Shown in pieces: positions 8,495-16,779 of a stretch of DNA of 32,103 bases. Position numbers and translations under genes: made by a program. Source of the stretch: Acidobacteriota bacterium (GTDB lineage Bacteria > Acidobacteriota > Vicinamibacteria > Marinacidobacterales > SMYC01); NCBI GenBank assembly GCA_004356105.1, contig SMYC01000328.1, positions 1 to 32,103 on the forward strand. The letters run 5' to 3'. Each line of letters opens with the position of its first letter. Position 1 is the first letter of the stretch. The notes beneath the pieces were generated by a model that saw only the letters and a list, made by a program, of their open reading frames with translations, did no database searches and was not told where the DNA came from.

Positions 8495-9303
8495 GCGGCG
8501 CTCGAGCCCGTGACGTCGGCCTCGCGGTCGGCGCTCGAGCTTCTCAGAACGCGAAACAAGAACTCGGCAGGCTGTTCCCGCGCAAATTTTCTTTGGTCGA
8601 AGGATGTGAGCCGCCGTCCTATCGGCTCGGCGAGAATCATCGCGATCTCGTCGAGCCGGGCGGGAGCGAGGTCGAGCTTGCGACGAAATAGCGCCTCGAT
8701 CGCCTCGAGTGTTTTTTCGGCTGGGCGGTAATTGTGCTCGAACTCGTTCATCGAAAAAGGCTCGTAATTGGCAAGCCCCGCGAGCTCGCCTTTGAGCTCC
8801 GGGCGGCGCTCACGAATGACCATCGTGCCGGCGACCATATCGCCGATGCGCTGCATGCGGGACGTCGACGCCGCCGCGATGAAGCCCGCTGCGTAGAGGA
8901 GCGGAAAGAAATCGGCCGCTCGGAGAAGGTTCCGAAGCATGGCGTCGTAGAAGCCGATAGAATAGCCCTCCGTCTTGATGACGCGCAGTCCGAAGAGACG
9001 CTTTCCGGGCGTCTGCCCGTTCCACCACGTCTCGAAGAAACACCCATAGCCCCATTCGAGCACGAAGGCGAGAACGTAGAAGAGGCCCGTCGAAAGACCG
9101 GTGCCGGTCACCGGAACCAGGAGCGTCGAGGCGGCGATGGCCATCGCGTAGAAGATGACGACCCGCAATGCGAAGTCCACCAAATAGGCGGCGAGCCGCG
9201 TGCCGGGTCCGGCGAGGCGAAAAGCGAGCCGCACGTTCTCTGGGGTCTCGAGATAAGTGCGATTGCTCAGCGGTTCGAAAGATCGATCGTCGCGAGGCTG
9301 CAT
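8491..9303 (-). CDS. RDD family membrane protein
   Basis: A 270-residue protein. The RDD domain spans ~25-170 and shows GPGTRLAAYLVDFALRVV (the Arg/Asp signature), ETWWNGQTPGKRLFGLRVI and RIGDMVAGTMVI, with three predicted helices. The ~100-residue C-terminal extension (NYEPFSMNEFEHNYRP onward) is soluble and charged; a similar extension is common in RDD proteins of MoxR clusters. RDD proteins are integral membrane proteins, some implicated in ion transport, but the role here is unknown. It is the first gene of the stop/start-overlapping series (ATGA with the SpoIIM-like gene) and lies 91 bp downstream of another RDD gene. Confidence 0.88.
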   Translation of the reverse strand: MQPRDDRSFEPLSNRTYLETPENVRLAFRLAGPGTRLAAYLVDFALRVVIFYAMAIAASTLLVPVTGTGLSTGLFYVLAFVLEWGYGCFFETWWNGQTPGKRLFGLRVIKTEGYSIGFYDAMLRNLLRAADFFPLLYAAGFIAAASTSRMQRIGDMVAGTMVIRERRPELKGELAGLANYEPFSMNEFEHNYRPAEKTLEAIEALFRRKLDLAPARLDEIAMILAEPIGRRLTSFDQRKFAREQPAEFLFRVLRSSSADREADVTGSSAA

Positions 9304-9394
9304 AGGCGGCGGAAAGGGAAGCCTGTGGCGTCTATTGTCTCACGTCGTTACGAGGCGCGGGAATTCGGGAACGGTAGCGGGCGGAGCCGGACCC

Positions 9395-10066
9395 TCAGAT
9401 TTCGATGACTTTGGTGCCGGCGAGGTAGTCGTGAACGCAGCGCTGCTCCCCGCCGAAGATGAACAGAACATCCACGAAAGCGTAGAGCGGTATTTGGCGC
9501 AGCACCGTGTTCAGCAAATATCGCATTCCGAGTACGCGCGACCAGTGAGGTATCTCGCCGTCGACATGATCGACGATACGAATCTTCAGCAGCTTCTTGC
9601 CAATCGTCTGTCCTTGGCGGACGAGATAGGAGGCTTGGACGATCCCCAAAACGAAGAGGCCGGCCAGTGTTGCCGTGACCGCGAGCTCACTGAAGGCTTT
9701 CTGCTCGGAAGCCGCCACCAAGATGGCGGAGCTCAGCACCGGGACGGTGACGAGAAGGACGCAGACATAGTCGATCATGACGGCCGCTAGTCGCGCGCTG
9801 CGAGTGGCGATGACCCCTCCGGCGGTGGTTGTTTGACGTGGCGCGGAGACCGCCTCAGGCGACGCGTATGGGTTATCGAGCGCCGTCCCGCTCGCCGGAA
9901 GTGGCAACGGCTGGATCGCTGGTATCACGCCCATGCCCAGGGATGGTGTCGGGGCTGGTTCCAGGCCGTCCGTCGCCTCCCGGTAGTTGCCGCGCATCAT
10001 CTCGACGCCACAATCCTTGCAACGCAACGACAATGGCTGACTCGTTTGGCAGGAACGGCAGAGCAT
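9395..10066 (-). CDS. Zinc-ribbon RDD family membrane protein
   Basis: A 223-residue protein. The N-terminus is a compact zinc ribbon, C-x2-C-x11-C-x2-C (CRSC...CKDC, residues 3-21). A Pro/Ala-rich linker follows, then an RDD domain (ATRSARLAAVMIDYVCVLL, RQGQTIGKKLLKIRIVDHVDG, RCVHDYLAGTKVIEI) with about three helices. The longest frame begins with a TTG at 10144, but ATG at 10066 puts the first Cys at position 3 and removes a low-quality lead; no strong ribosome-binding site is visible for either. It shares strand and family with the neighbouring RDD gene and is probably the first gene of the cluster or a separately transcribed partner. Zinc binding is predicted from the Cys spacing only. 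Confidence 0.82.
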   Translation of the reverse strand: MLCRSCQTSQPLSLRCKDCGVEMMRGNYREATDGLEPAPTPSLGMGVIPAIQPLPLPASGTALDNPYASPEAVSAPRQTTTAGGVIATRSARLAAVMIDYVCVLLVTVPVLSSAILVAASEQKAFSELAVTATLAGLFVLGIVQASYLVRQGQTIGKKLLKIRIVDHVDGEIPHWSRVLGMRYLLNTVLRQIPLYAFVDVLFIFGGEQRCVHDYLAGTKVIEI

Positions 10067-10249
10067 TGCTCGTTGAGTGAAGCAAGAGCGGTGCCACGCG
10101 TGTAGGCGCTCTAACCGCAAGGAACAAAACAGCTTGCTGGCCAAGCCGATAGCCGCCTATGGGCAAAATCCTACGGCGATTCGGGCGCGTGCGCACTATT
10201 TGCAAAGTTCCGGTCGAGCTTCATCACACCCCCTCGGTTAAGATGGACT

Positions 10250-10912
10250 ATGGCGCGTGCAGCGTTTTTCTGCTTGTCGGTCGCGCTTGCGGCCTGCCAT
10301 GCTTCGAAAGCGGTCGAACAGGCGCAGCGAGCGGCGAGAGTCGGTGCTTGGGACGAGGCCGTTCTCTACTACCAGCAGGCTCGAGACGAGCACCCGGACA
10401 ACATCGAGTACCGCATGGCCTTTGACAGGGCTCGACTCGAGGCGTCGCGGGCACATTTGAGCCAAGCCCGCAAATATCTCGAAATGGACGAGCCCGACAT
10501 GCTTGCTTGGGCGGCATCGGAGCTCGAGCGCGCTCTCGGCTACGACCCGACGAATCGGTATGCGCAGGACGAGCTCGCCGAGTTAGGCCGTCGCCAAGAT
10601 GCGTCGCCAAAGGAAAGTCTCTCGACGGATAGATCTACTATCTTTGGAGCCTACCGTGTGCTCGATCCGGATTCATCGAGAAGCATTAGGCTGCACTTTC
10701 CCGAAGGGACGAGTTTGCGTACCGTGCTCGAGGCGCTCGCGAAGCTCGCGGGCATGAGCATCCTTTTCGACGAATCCTTTCGCGACAAACAGGTGTCGGT
10801 GGAGCTCGATGACGTGAGCTTTCGGGAAGCGCTCGATATCCTGATGCAGACTAACGGTCTTTTTTACAAGTTCGTCGGATCGTCTATCTTGATGGTCACA
10901 TCACGGAAATGA
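10250..10912 (+). CDS. Lipoprotein with TPR-like region and a lone secretin N0/STN domain (truncated secretin-like)
   Basis: A 220-residue protein. A lipoprotein signal peptide ends in VALAAC (lipid Cys at 16). Residues ~20-115 form a helical TPR-like region (AARVGAWDEAVLYYQQARDE, ALGYDPTNRYAQDELAELG), and ~144-218 match the secretin/TonB short N-terminal domain (STN/N0: LRTVLEALAKLAGMSILFDE, VSVELDDVSFREALDILMQT, FYKFVGSSILMV). Acidobacterial PilQ/GspD-type secretins often start with exactly this lipoprotein-TPR-STN arrangement and then continue for hundreds of residues through further N domains and the pore. Here translation stops right after N0, with murA converging 10 bp on. It may be a deleted secretin paralogue or a dedicated accessory protein; the reading frame is intact. 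The secretin relation is by motif, the function inferred. Confidence 0.75.
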   Translation: MARAAFFCLSVALAACHASKAVEQAQRAARVGAWDEAVLYYQQARDEHPDNIEYRMAFDRARLEASRAHLSQARKYLEMDEPDMLAWAASELERALGYDPTNRYAQDELAELGRRQDASPKESLSTDRSTIFGAYRVLDPDSSRSIRLHFPEGTSLRTVLEALAKLAGMSILFDESFRDKQVSVELDDVSFREALDILMQTNGLFYKFVGSSILMVTSRK

Positions 10913-10922
10913 GCCCGCTCTC

Positions 10923-12179
10923 TCAGGCGAATCTTTCGACTTCGGCGCCGAGGCCGGCCATTTTCTCTTCGATGTGCTCGTAGCCCCGATCGAGGTGATA
11001 CACACGATCGATGAGGGTCTCTCCTTCGGCGACGAGCCCTGCGAGCACGAGGGATGCGCTCGCGCGGAGATCGGTCGCCATCACGTTGGTGCCCGCGAGC
11101 GGTGTGGGCCCGTGCACGATGGCTCGGTTGCCACGGAGCTCGATGCGGGCGCCCAGCCGTGCGAGCTCGGAAGCATGCATGAAGCGGTTCTCGAAGATGG
11201 TCTCCGACAAACGCGACGTCCCGCGCGCCTGGGTAAGAAGCGCCATCAATTGGGCTTGCATATCGGTAGGGAAGAGCGGGTAGGGCGCCGTCTCGACCTC
11301 GATACTGACGAGATCATCGTCGGCAGCCCGGACGCTCAAAGAATCCTCGCCAATCACTAGCGAGACCCCGATTCGGTCCAGGATATCCGTCAGCGCCCCC
11401 AAATGACTCGGACGGCATTCGGTGATCCGAACGTCGTCGCCCATCAAAGCTCCTGCGATGAGATAAGTCCCCGCTTCGATGCGGTCGGGCACGATGCGAT
11501 GGCGCGCTCCGTGGAGACGATCGACGCCGTGAACGCGTATGCGCTCGGTTCCCGCCCCCTCGATCGAAGCACCCATCCGCGCGAGAAGCTCGGCGAGGTC
11601 CTCGATCTCGGGCTCCCGCGCGCAGTTTTCGAGAACGGTCTCGCCTCGTGCCAAACACGCTGCCATCATCAAGTTCTCTGTGCCGCCGACACTCACAGTG
11701 CCGAAGCGGATCGTCGCTCCGGAAAGGCCCTCCGTCTTTGCGTCAATGAAGCCGTGCTCGAGCGAAACTTTCGCTCCCAGCATTTCGAGCCCGCGTATAT
11801 GTTCGTTGATGGGCCGCGCTCCAATCGCGCAGCCGCCGGGAAGCGATACGCGGGCGCGCCCGTTGCGCGCGAGGAGCGGGCCGAGAACGAGCACCGAAGC
11901 GCGCATCGTCTTGACGAGCTCGTACGGAGCTTCGTCCGAGGCAAGCCTTGCAGTGGTGAGGGTGATCTCATCGAGCGACGGCTGGACGACATGGGTCCCG
12001 AGACGAAGAAGCAGGCGCCTCATTGTGCCCACATCCCATACATCCGGAACGTTCGTGAGCGTTATGGGCTCGTTCGTGAGAAGCGATGCCGCCATCGCCG
12101 GAAGCGCCGCGTTCTTCGCGCCACCAATGGTCACGCTCCCCGTGAGCCTCTTCCGTCCAACGATGCGGAGCTTGTCCAT
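10923..12179 (-). CDS. murA: UDP-N-acetylglucosamine 1-carboxyvinyltransferase (MurA)
   Basis: Cytoplasmic enzyme of the first committed step of peptidoglycan synthesis, transferring enolpyruvate from PEP to UDP-GlcNAc. The 418-residue length equals the usual ~419. KNAALP carries the conserved Lys22/Asn23, and LPGGCAIGARP contains the catalytic loop Cys at 117, so the enzyme should be of the fosfomycin-sensitive Cys type. The motif RPDRIEAGTYLIAGAL appears as VPDRIEAGTYLIAGAL. The longest frame begins at a TTG (12224), but ATG at 12179 gives the canonical MDKLRIVG start, with AGGAA immediately upstream. It lies 209 bp downstream of prmC on the same strand, separated by a large inverted repeat. 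Confidence 0.97.
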   Translation of the reverse strand: MDKLRIVGRKRLTGSVTIGGAKNAALPAMAASLLTNEPITLTNVPDVWDVGTMRRLLLRLGTHVVQPSLDEITLTTARLASDEAPYELVKTMRASVLVLGPLLARNGRARVSLPGGCAIGARPINEHIRGLEMLGAKVSLEHGFIDAKTEGLSGATIRFGTVSVGGTENLMMAACLARGETVLENCAREPEIEDLAELLARMGASIEGAGTERIRVHGVDRLHGARHRIVPDRIEAGTYLIAGALMGDDVRITECRPSHLGALTDILDRIGVSLVIGEDSLSVRAADDDLVSIEVETAPYPLFPTDMQAQLMALLTQARGTSRLSETIFENRFMHASELARLGARIELRGNRAIVHGPTPLAGTNVMATDLRASASLVLAGLVAEGETLIDRVYHLDRGYEHIEEKMAGLGAEVERFA

Positions 12180-12276
12180 TTCCTGCTTTGGCCTACGCCC
12201 TTCGGGCCTCGGCGAGACATGCAAATGATTTTGTCAGCACGCGGCTAGCCTCTTACCGGCCGCAACCAAAGGGGTT

Positions 12277-12356
12277 GGCCACAGAGGCACAGAGGGCCAG
12301 CGGAAGCGGAAACCGTAAGTGTTTTCGAATCTCTGTGTCTCTGTGTCTCTGTGGCC
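12277..12356. repeat. Inverted repeat of the CACAGAG type between prmC and murA
   Basis: Left arm GGCCACAGAGGCACAGAG (12277-12294) and right arm CTCTGTGTCTCTGTGGCC (12339-12356) pair in 17 of 18 positions, with a 44-base spacer. The right side extends leftward to 12331 as additional CTCTGTGT units. Such CCACAGAG/CTCTGTG palindromes are reminiscent of dispersed intergenic REP-like elements in many genomes. It lies in the 209-bp gap between prmC and murA; transcribed, it would form a long hairpin without a following T tract, so a simple intrinsic terminator is unlikely. Confidence 0.6.
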
Positions 12357-12388
12357 ATTCTTGAGAATCACCCGGCTAAGCACTAGTT

Positions 12389-13261
12389 CTAGAGCTTCCG
12401 CGCGATGACGATTCTTGGTATGCCGGCGAGGTCGGGCACGGTGCGCTCATGTAGAAGCGCGGCTTCACGCAGGAGCGTTTCGACCGCCTGTGACTGCCCG
12501 TGGCCGATCTCCAGGACGAGCATGCCGCCCGGTCTCAGCGCTCGGTGGGCCTGAGGCACGAGCCTTCGGATCACATCGAGACCATCGGCGCCTCCGGACA
12601 GCGCATCGCGCGGCTCGTGCTCCGTGACTTCGGGCTCGAGGCCCGCGAGCTCTTCGTCCGGAATATAGGGAGGGTTGCTCACCACCGCGTCGAGATCGGA
12701 ATCGGCGACGGCCTCGAGCAAATCGCTCTCTAGGAGCTCGACACGTGCTACCACGCCGTGCCGGAGCGCGTTCTCCCGGGCGATCGCGAGCGCCGCTTTC
12801 GATCGGTCGATCGCGACGAGCTCGGCATCTCTGAGTGTGTGGGCGAGAGCGACGGCGATGCACCCACTGCCGCAGCCGATATCCGCGATCCGGGGCGCTC
12901 GCGCGTTCTCGAACGCGAGCGCCGTTTGCTCCACGACGCCTTCGGTCTCGGGGCGCGGGATAAGGACGGCCGGCGTCACACGGAAGCTGAGCCCGTAGAA
13001 CTCCTGAGTTCCGATGATGTATTGGACCGGAACCCGGCCGCGTCTTCGCTCGACGAGCTGAAAGAAGTGTCCGGTAGCCTCGGCGGGAACGGGCTCTTGA
13101 AGTCGCGCCAGAAGGGACTCACGAGTGCAGCCGAGTGCATGCCTTAGAAGCAGCTCGGCCTCGACCCTGGCCTCGGCGATTCCGGCGCGGCCGAGCTCAT
13201 CCGCGCCTCGCTCGAGAAAGCGCGCCGCGCTCATACTCCCGCGGTTGTCGCCGGTCGTCAC
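12389..13261 (-). CDS. prmC: Peptide chain release factor N5-glutamine methyltransferase (PrmC)
   Basis: SAM-dependent methylase that modifies the GGQ glutamine of release factors RF1/RF2, raising termination efficiency. At 290 residues it has the expected PrmC layout: N-terminal helical substrate domain, VLIPRPETE (99-107), SAM motif I DIGCGSGCIA (127-136), and the active-site NPPY (196-199). A GTG at 13261, 2 bp after the prfA stop, gives the longest form; ATG at 13234 is a plausible alternative that still keeps all conserved parts. Placement directly after prfA, its substrate gene, is a well-conserved arrangement. Confidence 0.95.
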   Translation of the reverse strand: MTTGDNRGSMSAARFLERGADELGRAGIAEARVEAELLLRHALGCTRESLLARLQEPVPAEATGHFFQLVERRRGRVPVQYIIGTQEFYGLSFRVTPAVLIPRPETEGVVEQTALAFENARAPRIADIGCGSGCIAVALAHTLRDAELVAIDRSKAALAIARENALRHGVVARVELLESDLLEAVADSDLDAVVSNPPYIPDEELAGLEPEVTEHEPRDALSGGADGLDVIRRLVPQAHRALRPGGMLVLEIGHGQSQAVETLLREAALLHERTVPDLAGIPRIVIARKL

Positions 13262-13263
13262 GA

Positions 13264-14349
13264 CTAGACGGTGGCCTCGGCCTCTCTGAGCTTTTCCGTT
13301 TGGTAATGGGTGACGAGCGCGTCGATCATGGTGTCGAGATTACCGTTGAGGATACTCGTGAGCTGGTGGAGGGTGAAATGAATGCGGTGGTCCGTCACGC
13401 GCGCCTCGCGAAAATTGTAAGTCCGGATCTTCTCGCTTCGATCGCCGGAGCCGATTTGGCCTTTGCGCTCACTCGCGATCTGGTCCTGTTGTTCCTTGCG
13501 CGCCAAGTCATAGAGGCGCGAGCGCAGCACGCGCATGGCCTTGGCTTTGTTCTTGATCTGTGACTTCTCGTCCTGGCATGTGACGACGAGACCCGTGGGC
13601 TTGTGCGTGAGCCGCACGGCCGAGTAGGTAGTATTGACACTTTGACCACCCGGTCCTGACGAGCAGTAGGTATCGGTACGAACGTCATTTGGGTTGATGT
13701 CGACCTCGATGTCCTCGGCCTCTGGAAGCACGGCGACCGTGACGGCGGAGGTGTGGATCCGCCCCGACGCTTCGGTTGCTGGAACGCGCTGGACGCGGTG
13801 GACTCCGCTCTCATATTTCAAACGGCTATAAGCGCCTTTGCCTTCGATCAAGGCAACGACTTCTTTGATGCCGCCGATGCCTGTCTCGTTGACGCTCATG
13901 ACTTGGACTTTCCAGTGCTGCTGCTCCGCATATTGGGAGTACATGCGGAACATTTCCTGGGCAAAGAGCGCGGCCTCCTCGCCGCCGGTACCGGCGCGAA
14001 TCTCGAGGAGCACGTTGCGCTCGTCGTTTGGGTCTTTCGGGAGCAGGTTGATACGCAGCTCTTCCATCAGGCGCGCGTGCTCCTGTTCGAGGCGGCTTAC
14101 CTCCTCCTGGGCGAGGGCCTTGAGCTCATCCTCGTCCGCCTCGGCGAGCATTTCCCGGGTTTCCTGGAGCTGGCTTTTGGTGCTCTTCAGGTCTCGGTAC
14201 TGATTCACCACGGGCTCGAGCTCGGCGCGCAGCTTCGCCAGGCTCTGGATCTGCGCATGGTCGGACACGACCTCCGGCTTTCCCAGCTCGGCAGTGACTT
14301 CTATGAAGCGCTTTTCAACGGCTTCGAGCTTCTGTTCCAGGTTCGACAT
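13264..14349 (-). CDS. prfA: Peptide chain release factor 1 (RF1)
   Basis: Recognises UAA and UAG stop codons on the ribosome and triggers peptidyl-tRNA hydrolysis. It has 361 residues, the normal size. The codon-recognition tripeptide is PAT (190-192) in [11 protein letters not shown], which identifies RF1 rather than RF2 (SPF). The hydrolysis motif GGQ is at 234-236 in [12 protein letters not shown], and a predicted coiled-coil region (residues ~50-100) precedes it. It starts 13 bp after rpmE and ends 2 bp before prmC, so the three are probably cotranscribed. Confidence 0.97.
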   Translation of the reverse strand: MSNLEQKLEAVEKRFIEVTAELGKPEVVSDHAQIQSLAKLRAELEPVVNQYRDLKSTKSQLQETREMLAEADEDELKALAQEEVSRLEQEHARLMEELRINLLPKDPNDERNVLLEIRAGTGGEEAALFAQEMFRMYSQYAEQQHWKVQVMSVNETGIGGIKEVVALIEGKGAYSRLKYESGVHRVQRVPATEASGRIHTSAVTVAVLPEAEDIEVDINPNDVRTDTYCSSGPGGQSVNTTYSAVRLTHKPTGLVVTCQDEKSQIKNKAKAMRVLRSRLYDLARKEQQDQIASERKGQIGSGDRSEKIRTYNFREARVTDHRIHFTLHQLTSILNGNLDTMIDALVTHYQTEKLREAEATV

Positions 14350-14362
14350 GGTCTGCCGGGCG

Positions 14363-14596
14363 CTAGTTCGAGACCGTAGCCTTCTTTTTGCGTCGAACTT
14401 CGCCGTATTTCTGCTTGAACCGCTCCACGCGACCGGCAGAGTCCACGAGTTTCTGCTTCCCGGTGAAAAACGGGTGGCATTTCGAGCAGATTTCCAGGCG
14501 GATCTCAGAGCCCTTGGTGGAACGCGTCGTGTACGTCTCCCCGCACGCGCAGTGAACGTTCACTTCTACGTATTTGGGATGAATCTCGGCTTTCAT
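14363..14596 (-). CDS. rpmE: 50S ribosomal protein L31, zinc-binding form
   Basis: A 77-residue protein beginning [12 protein letters not shown]. Four cysteines at 16, 18, 37 and 40 (CAC...CSKC) mark the zinc-containing (C+) type of L31, and [20 protein letters not shown] is the family signature. GGGAG lies six bases before the ATG. The basic C-terminal tail (RRKKKA) extends slightly beyond the core. It is situated between rho and prfA, a conserved order in many phyla. The zinc form is often repressed or replaced under zinc starvation in other bacteria; no C-minus paralogue is in this window. Confidence 0.96.
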   Translation of the reverse strand: MKAEIHPKYVEVNVHCACGETYTTRSTKGSEIRLEICSKCHPFFTGKQKLVDSAGRVERFKQKYGEVRRKKKATVSN

Positions 14597-14609
14597 GGTT
14601 TTCTCCCGT

Positions 14610-14640
14610 AGCTATACTTCGCGATCCGGATAGTATAGCT
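14610..14640. promoter_or_regulatory. Perfect 9-bp inverted repeat upstream of rpmE
   Basis: AGCTATACT (14610-14618) and AGTATAGCT (14632-14640) are exact reverse complements around a 13-base spacer, 14 to 44 bases upstream of the rpmE ATG. The distal arm read on the minus strand contains TATACT, close to a -10 hexamer, but no good -35 is found 16-18 bases further up. It could be an operator over a weak promoter or an mRNA leader hairpin; the role is inference. Confidence 0.4.
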
Positions 14641-14650
14641 CAAGTTTGAT

Positions 14651-14736
14651 ACCTGCTACCCACTCCCTGCTCGCTGCGCCGAGCACCGCGCCAGCCTTCA
14701 GGGTCGGAGCCGGGGAGCAGATAGCAGATAGCAGGT
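14651..14736. repeat. Imperfect inverted repeat between rho and rpmE
   Basis: The arms 14651-14672 (starts ACCTGCTA, ends CTGCTC) and 14715-14736 (contains AGATAGCAGATAGCAGGT) pair in 17 of 22 positions, with perfect outer 8 and inner 6 pairs. The right arm contains a short tandem of AGATAGC and is followed by GC-rich CCGGTAGCCGGCTAGCGG. It fills the rho-rpmE gap and lacks a T tract. It may be a dispersed intergenic palindrome or an attenuating structure. Confidence 0.45.
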
Positions 14737-14773
14737 GGCCGGTAGCCGGCTAGCGGACATCGAATACAGCCCG

Positions 14774-16111
14774 CTAGCCCTGCATCGAGTTCAGGAATTC
14801 CGCATTGCTGTTGGTCTTTCCCATGCGGTCGAGCAGGAGCTCCATCGCCTCCGCCTGGGAGAGCGGAGAAAGCACCTTTCGCAAAATCCAGACGCGGGCG
14901 AGCTCGTCTTCAGAAAGCAGAAGCTCTTCTTTGCGGGTGCCGCTCTTGTTGATGTCGATCGAGGGGAAGACGCGCTTGTCGACGAGCTTCCGGTCGAGAT
15001 GGATCTCCATGTTGCCCGTGCCCTTGAACTCCTCGAAGATGACGTCGTCCATCCGGCTTCCGGTCTCGATGAGCGCGGTGGCCATGATGGTGAGCGAGCC
15101 GCCCTCCTCGATGTTGCGCGCCGCACCGAAGAAGCGCTTTGGTTTTTGGAGCGCGTTCGAGTCGACACCACCGGAAAGCACTTTCCCGGACGGCGGCACG
15201 ACGGTGTTGTAGGCGCGCGCGAGCCTTGTTATGGAGTCGAGAAGGATCACGACGTCGCGCTTGTGCTCGACGAGACGTTTGGCTTTCTCGATGACCATCT
15301 CGGCGACTTGAACGTGCCGCGACGCGGCCTCGTCGAACGTCGAGCTGATGACCTCGCCGGCCACCGAGCGCTCCATATCCGTGACTTCTTCGGGCCGCTC
15401 GTCGATGAGGAGGACGATGAGCACGATTTCTGGATGATTGGCGGTGATGCTGTTCGCGATGTTCTGCAAGAGCATCGTTTTACCGGTTCGCGGAGCGGCG
15501 ACGATCAATCCGCGCTGACCTTTGCCGATCGGTGTCATTAGATCCATGACCCGCGCGCATAGATTGTCCTTACCGGTCTCGAGGCTGACGCGAGCTTGCG
15601 GATAGAGCGGCGTCAAATTATCGAAGATGATGCGGTCGCGCGCCGCCTCGGGCGTCTCGAAATTGACCGCCTCTACTTTGATGAGGGCAAAGTAGCGCTC
15701 GCCTTCTTTCGGCGGTCGTATCTGCCCGGAGATGGTGTCACCCGTCCTCAGGTCGAACTTTCGAATCTGAGACGGAGAGACGTAGATGTCATCCGGCCCC
15801 GGCAAATAGTTATATTCGGGGGCGCGCAGAAAACCGAAACCGTCGGGCAAACATTCGAGAACACCTTCGGAGAATATGAGTCCGCTTTTCTCCGTCTGCG
15901 CCTGCAGAATCTTGAAAATGAGATCCTGTTTGCGCATCGCCGTGGCGCCCACGACCCCGAGCTCCTTTGCAACCGCACCGAGGCTGGAGATATTCATCTC
16001 CTTGAGCTCGGCGATGTTCAAGGGTTTTTGCTTCTCGCTCTTAGACGGCTTTTCCGTTAACTCTTCAGTGCTCGTCTCGCTTCGCGAACGTGTCTCTCGA
16101 TCACCGTCCAT
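14774..16111 (-). CDS. rho: Transcription termination factor Rho
   Basis: Hexameric RNA-dependent ATPase helicase that releases RNA polymerase from transcripts. The 445-residue protein has a charged N-terminus (1-30), a Rho N-terminal helical domain (31-75, [22 protein letters not shown]), an OB-fold RNA-binding domain ([49 protein letters not shown]), and the RecA-like ATPase with Walker A APRTGKT (206-212) and [12 protein letters not shown]. The start at 16111 overlaps engB by 55 bp but is supported by an AAGGAAAG site just upstream. This makes engB-rho a probable translationally linked pair. Confidence 0.97.
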   Translation of the reverse strand: MDGDRETRSRSETSTEELTEKPSKSEKQKPLNIAELKEMNISSLGAVAKELGVVGATAMRKQDLIFKILQAQTEKSGLIFSEGVLECLPDGFGFLRAPEYNYLPGPDDIYVSPSQIRKFDLRTGDTISGQIRPPKEGERYFALIKVEAVNFETPEAARDRIIFDNLTPLYPQARVSLETGKDNLCARVMDLMTPIGKGQRGLIVAAPRTGKTMLLQNIANSITANHPEIVLIVLLIDERPEEVTDMERSVAGEVISSTFDEAASRHVQVAEMVIEKAKRLVEHKRDVVILLDSITRLARAYNTVVPPSGKVLSGGVDSNALQKPKRFFGAARNIEEGGSLTIMATALIETGSRMDDVIFEEFKGTGNMEIHLDRKLVDKRVFPSIDINKSGTRKEELLLSEDELARVWILRKVLSPLSQAEAMELLLDRMGKTNSNAEFLNSMQG

Positions 16112-16680
16112 AGCTCTTTCCTTCCTTCATTCGTGACCGCGGAAAAAGTGATGAAGGGTACTCCCTCCTCGGTCGCATAAATTTTTTCCAAAATCGTTCT
16201 CTGCCGCTTCAGCTGGCTCTTGGACAGCTTGTCCGCTTTGGTCGCGATGACCGTATAGGGTATGCGGCCTTCGTCGAGAAGCGCTTTCACCTGGAGGTCG
16301 CTCTCCTGCGGATCGCGCCGGACGTCGATGAGAAGCAAGACGAGGCAGAGCGCTTCTCTCTCGAAAAGATAGCTCGTGACGAGCGCTTCCCACTTCTCCC
16401 GTGTCGAGCGGGGCGCTTTGGCGAAACCGTATCCGGGAAGGTCGACGAGCATCATGTCCTCCCCTACCCGAAAGCGAAAAAAATTGATCAGCTGCGTTCG
16501 GCCCGGGGTTTTCGAGACGAAGGCCATGCGCTTGACACCGGTGAGCTGGTTCAAGAGCCTGGATTTGCCCACGTTCGAGCGGCCCACGGCGGCGACCTCC
16601 GGACGGTCGTGCTTCGGGAAATCGCCCGCGGACGCTGCGCTCCGGACGAATTCGACGGAGGGCGTCTTCGTCATGACCAT
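16057..16680 (-). CDS. engB: Ribosome biogenesis GTP-binding protein (YihA/YsxC, EngB)
   Basis: Essential GTPase acting in late assembly of the large ribosomal subunit in the cytoplasm. It is 207 residues, as usual. G1 is GRSNVGKS (33-40), the switch region has [12 protein letters not shown] (58-69), G3 is DLPGYG (80-85), and G4 is TKADK in the C-terminal half. ATG at 16680 or the second ATG two codons later could be the start; neither has a strong ribosome-binding site. It lies downstream of lon beyond a terminator and overlaps rho by 55 bp. The lon-engB order is common in bacteria. Confidence 0.95.
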   Translation of the reverse strand: MVMTKTPSVEFVRSAASAGDFPKHDRPEVAAVGRSNVGKSRLLNQLTGVKRMAFVSKTPGRTQLINFFRFRVGEDMMLVDLPGYGFAKAPRSTREKWEALVTSYLFEREALCLVLLLIDVRRDPQESDLQVKALLDEGRIPYTVIATKADKLSKSQLKRQRTILEKIYATEEGVPFITFSAVTNEGRKELWTVIERHVREARRALKS

Positions 16681-16746
16681 TAACCGTATCGTTCATGGAG
16701 AAGTGAGAAATCCAGGCAGTCCCAAACTAAAAGAATCAGGTTGTTC

Positions 16747-16773
16747 AAAAAAACACGGCCCGTGCGAGCCGTG
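16747..16773 (-). terminator. Rho-independent terminator after lon
   Basis: Read on the minus strand, CACGGC...GCCGTG (arms 16768-16773 and 16754-16759) form a hairpin around an eight-base loop, followed at once by seven T (16747-16753). It begins 7 bp beyond the lon stop codon and separates lon from engB. Confidence 0.85.
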
Positions 16774-16779
16774 AGGGTT

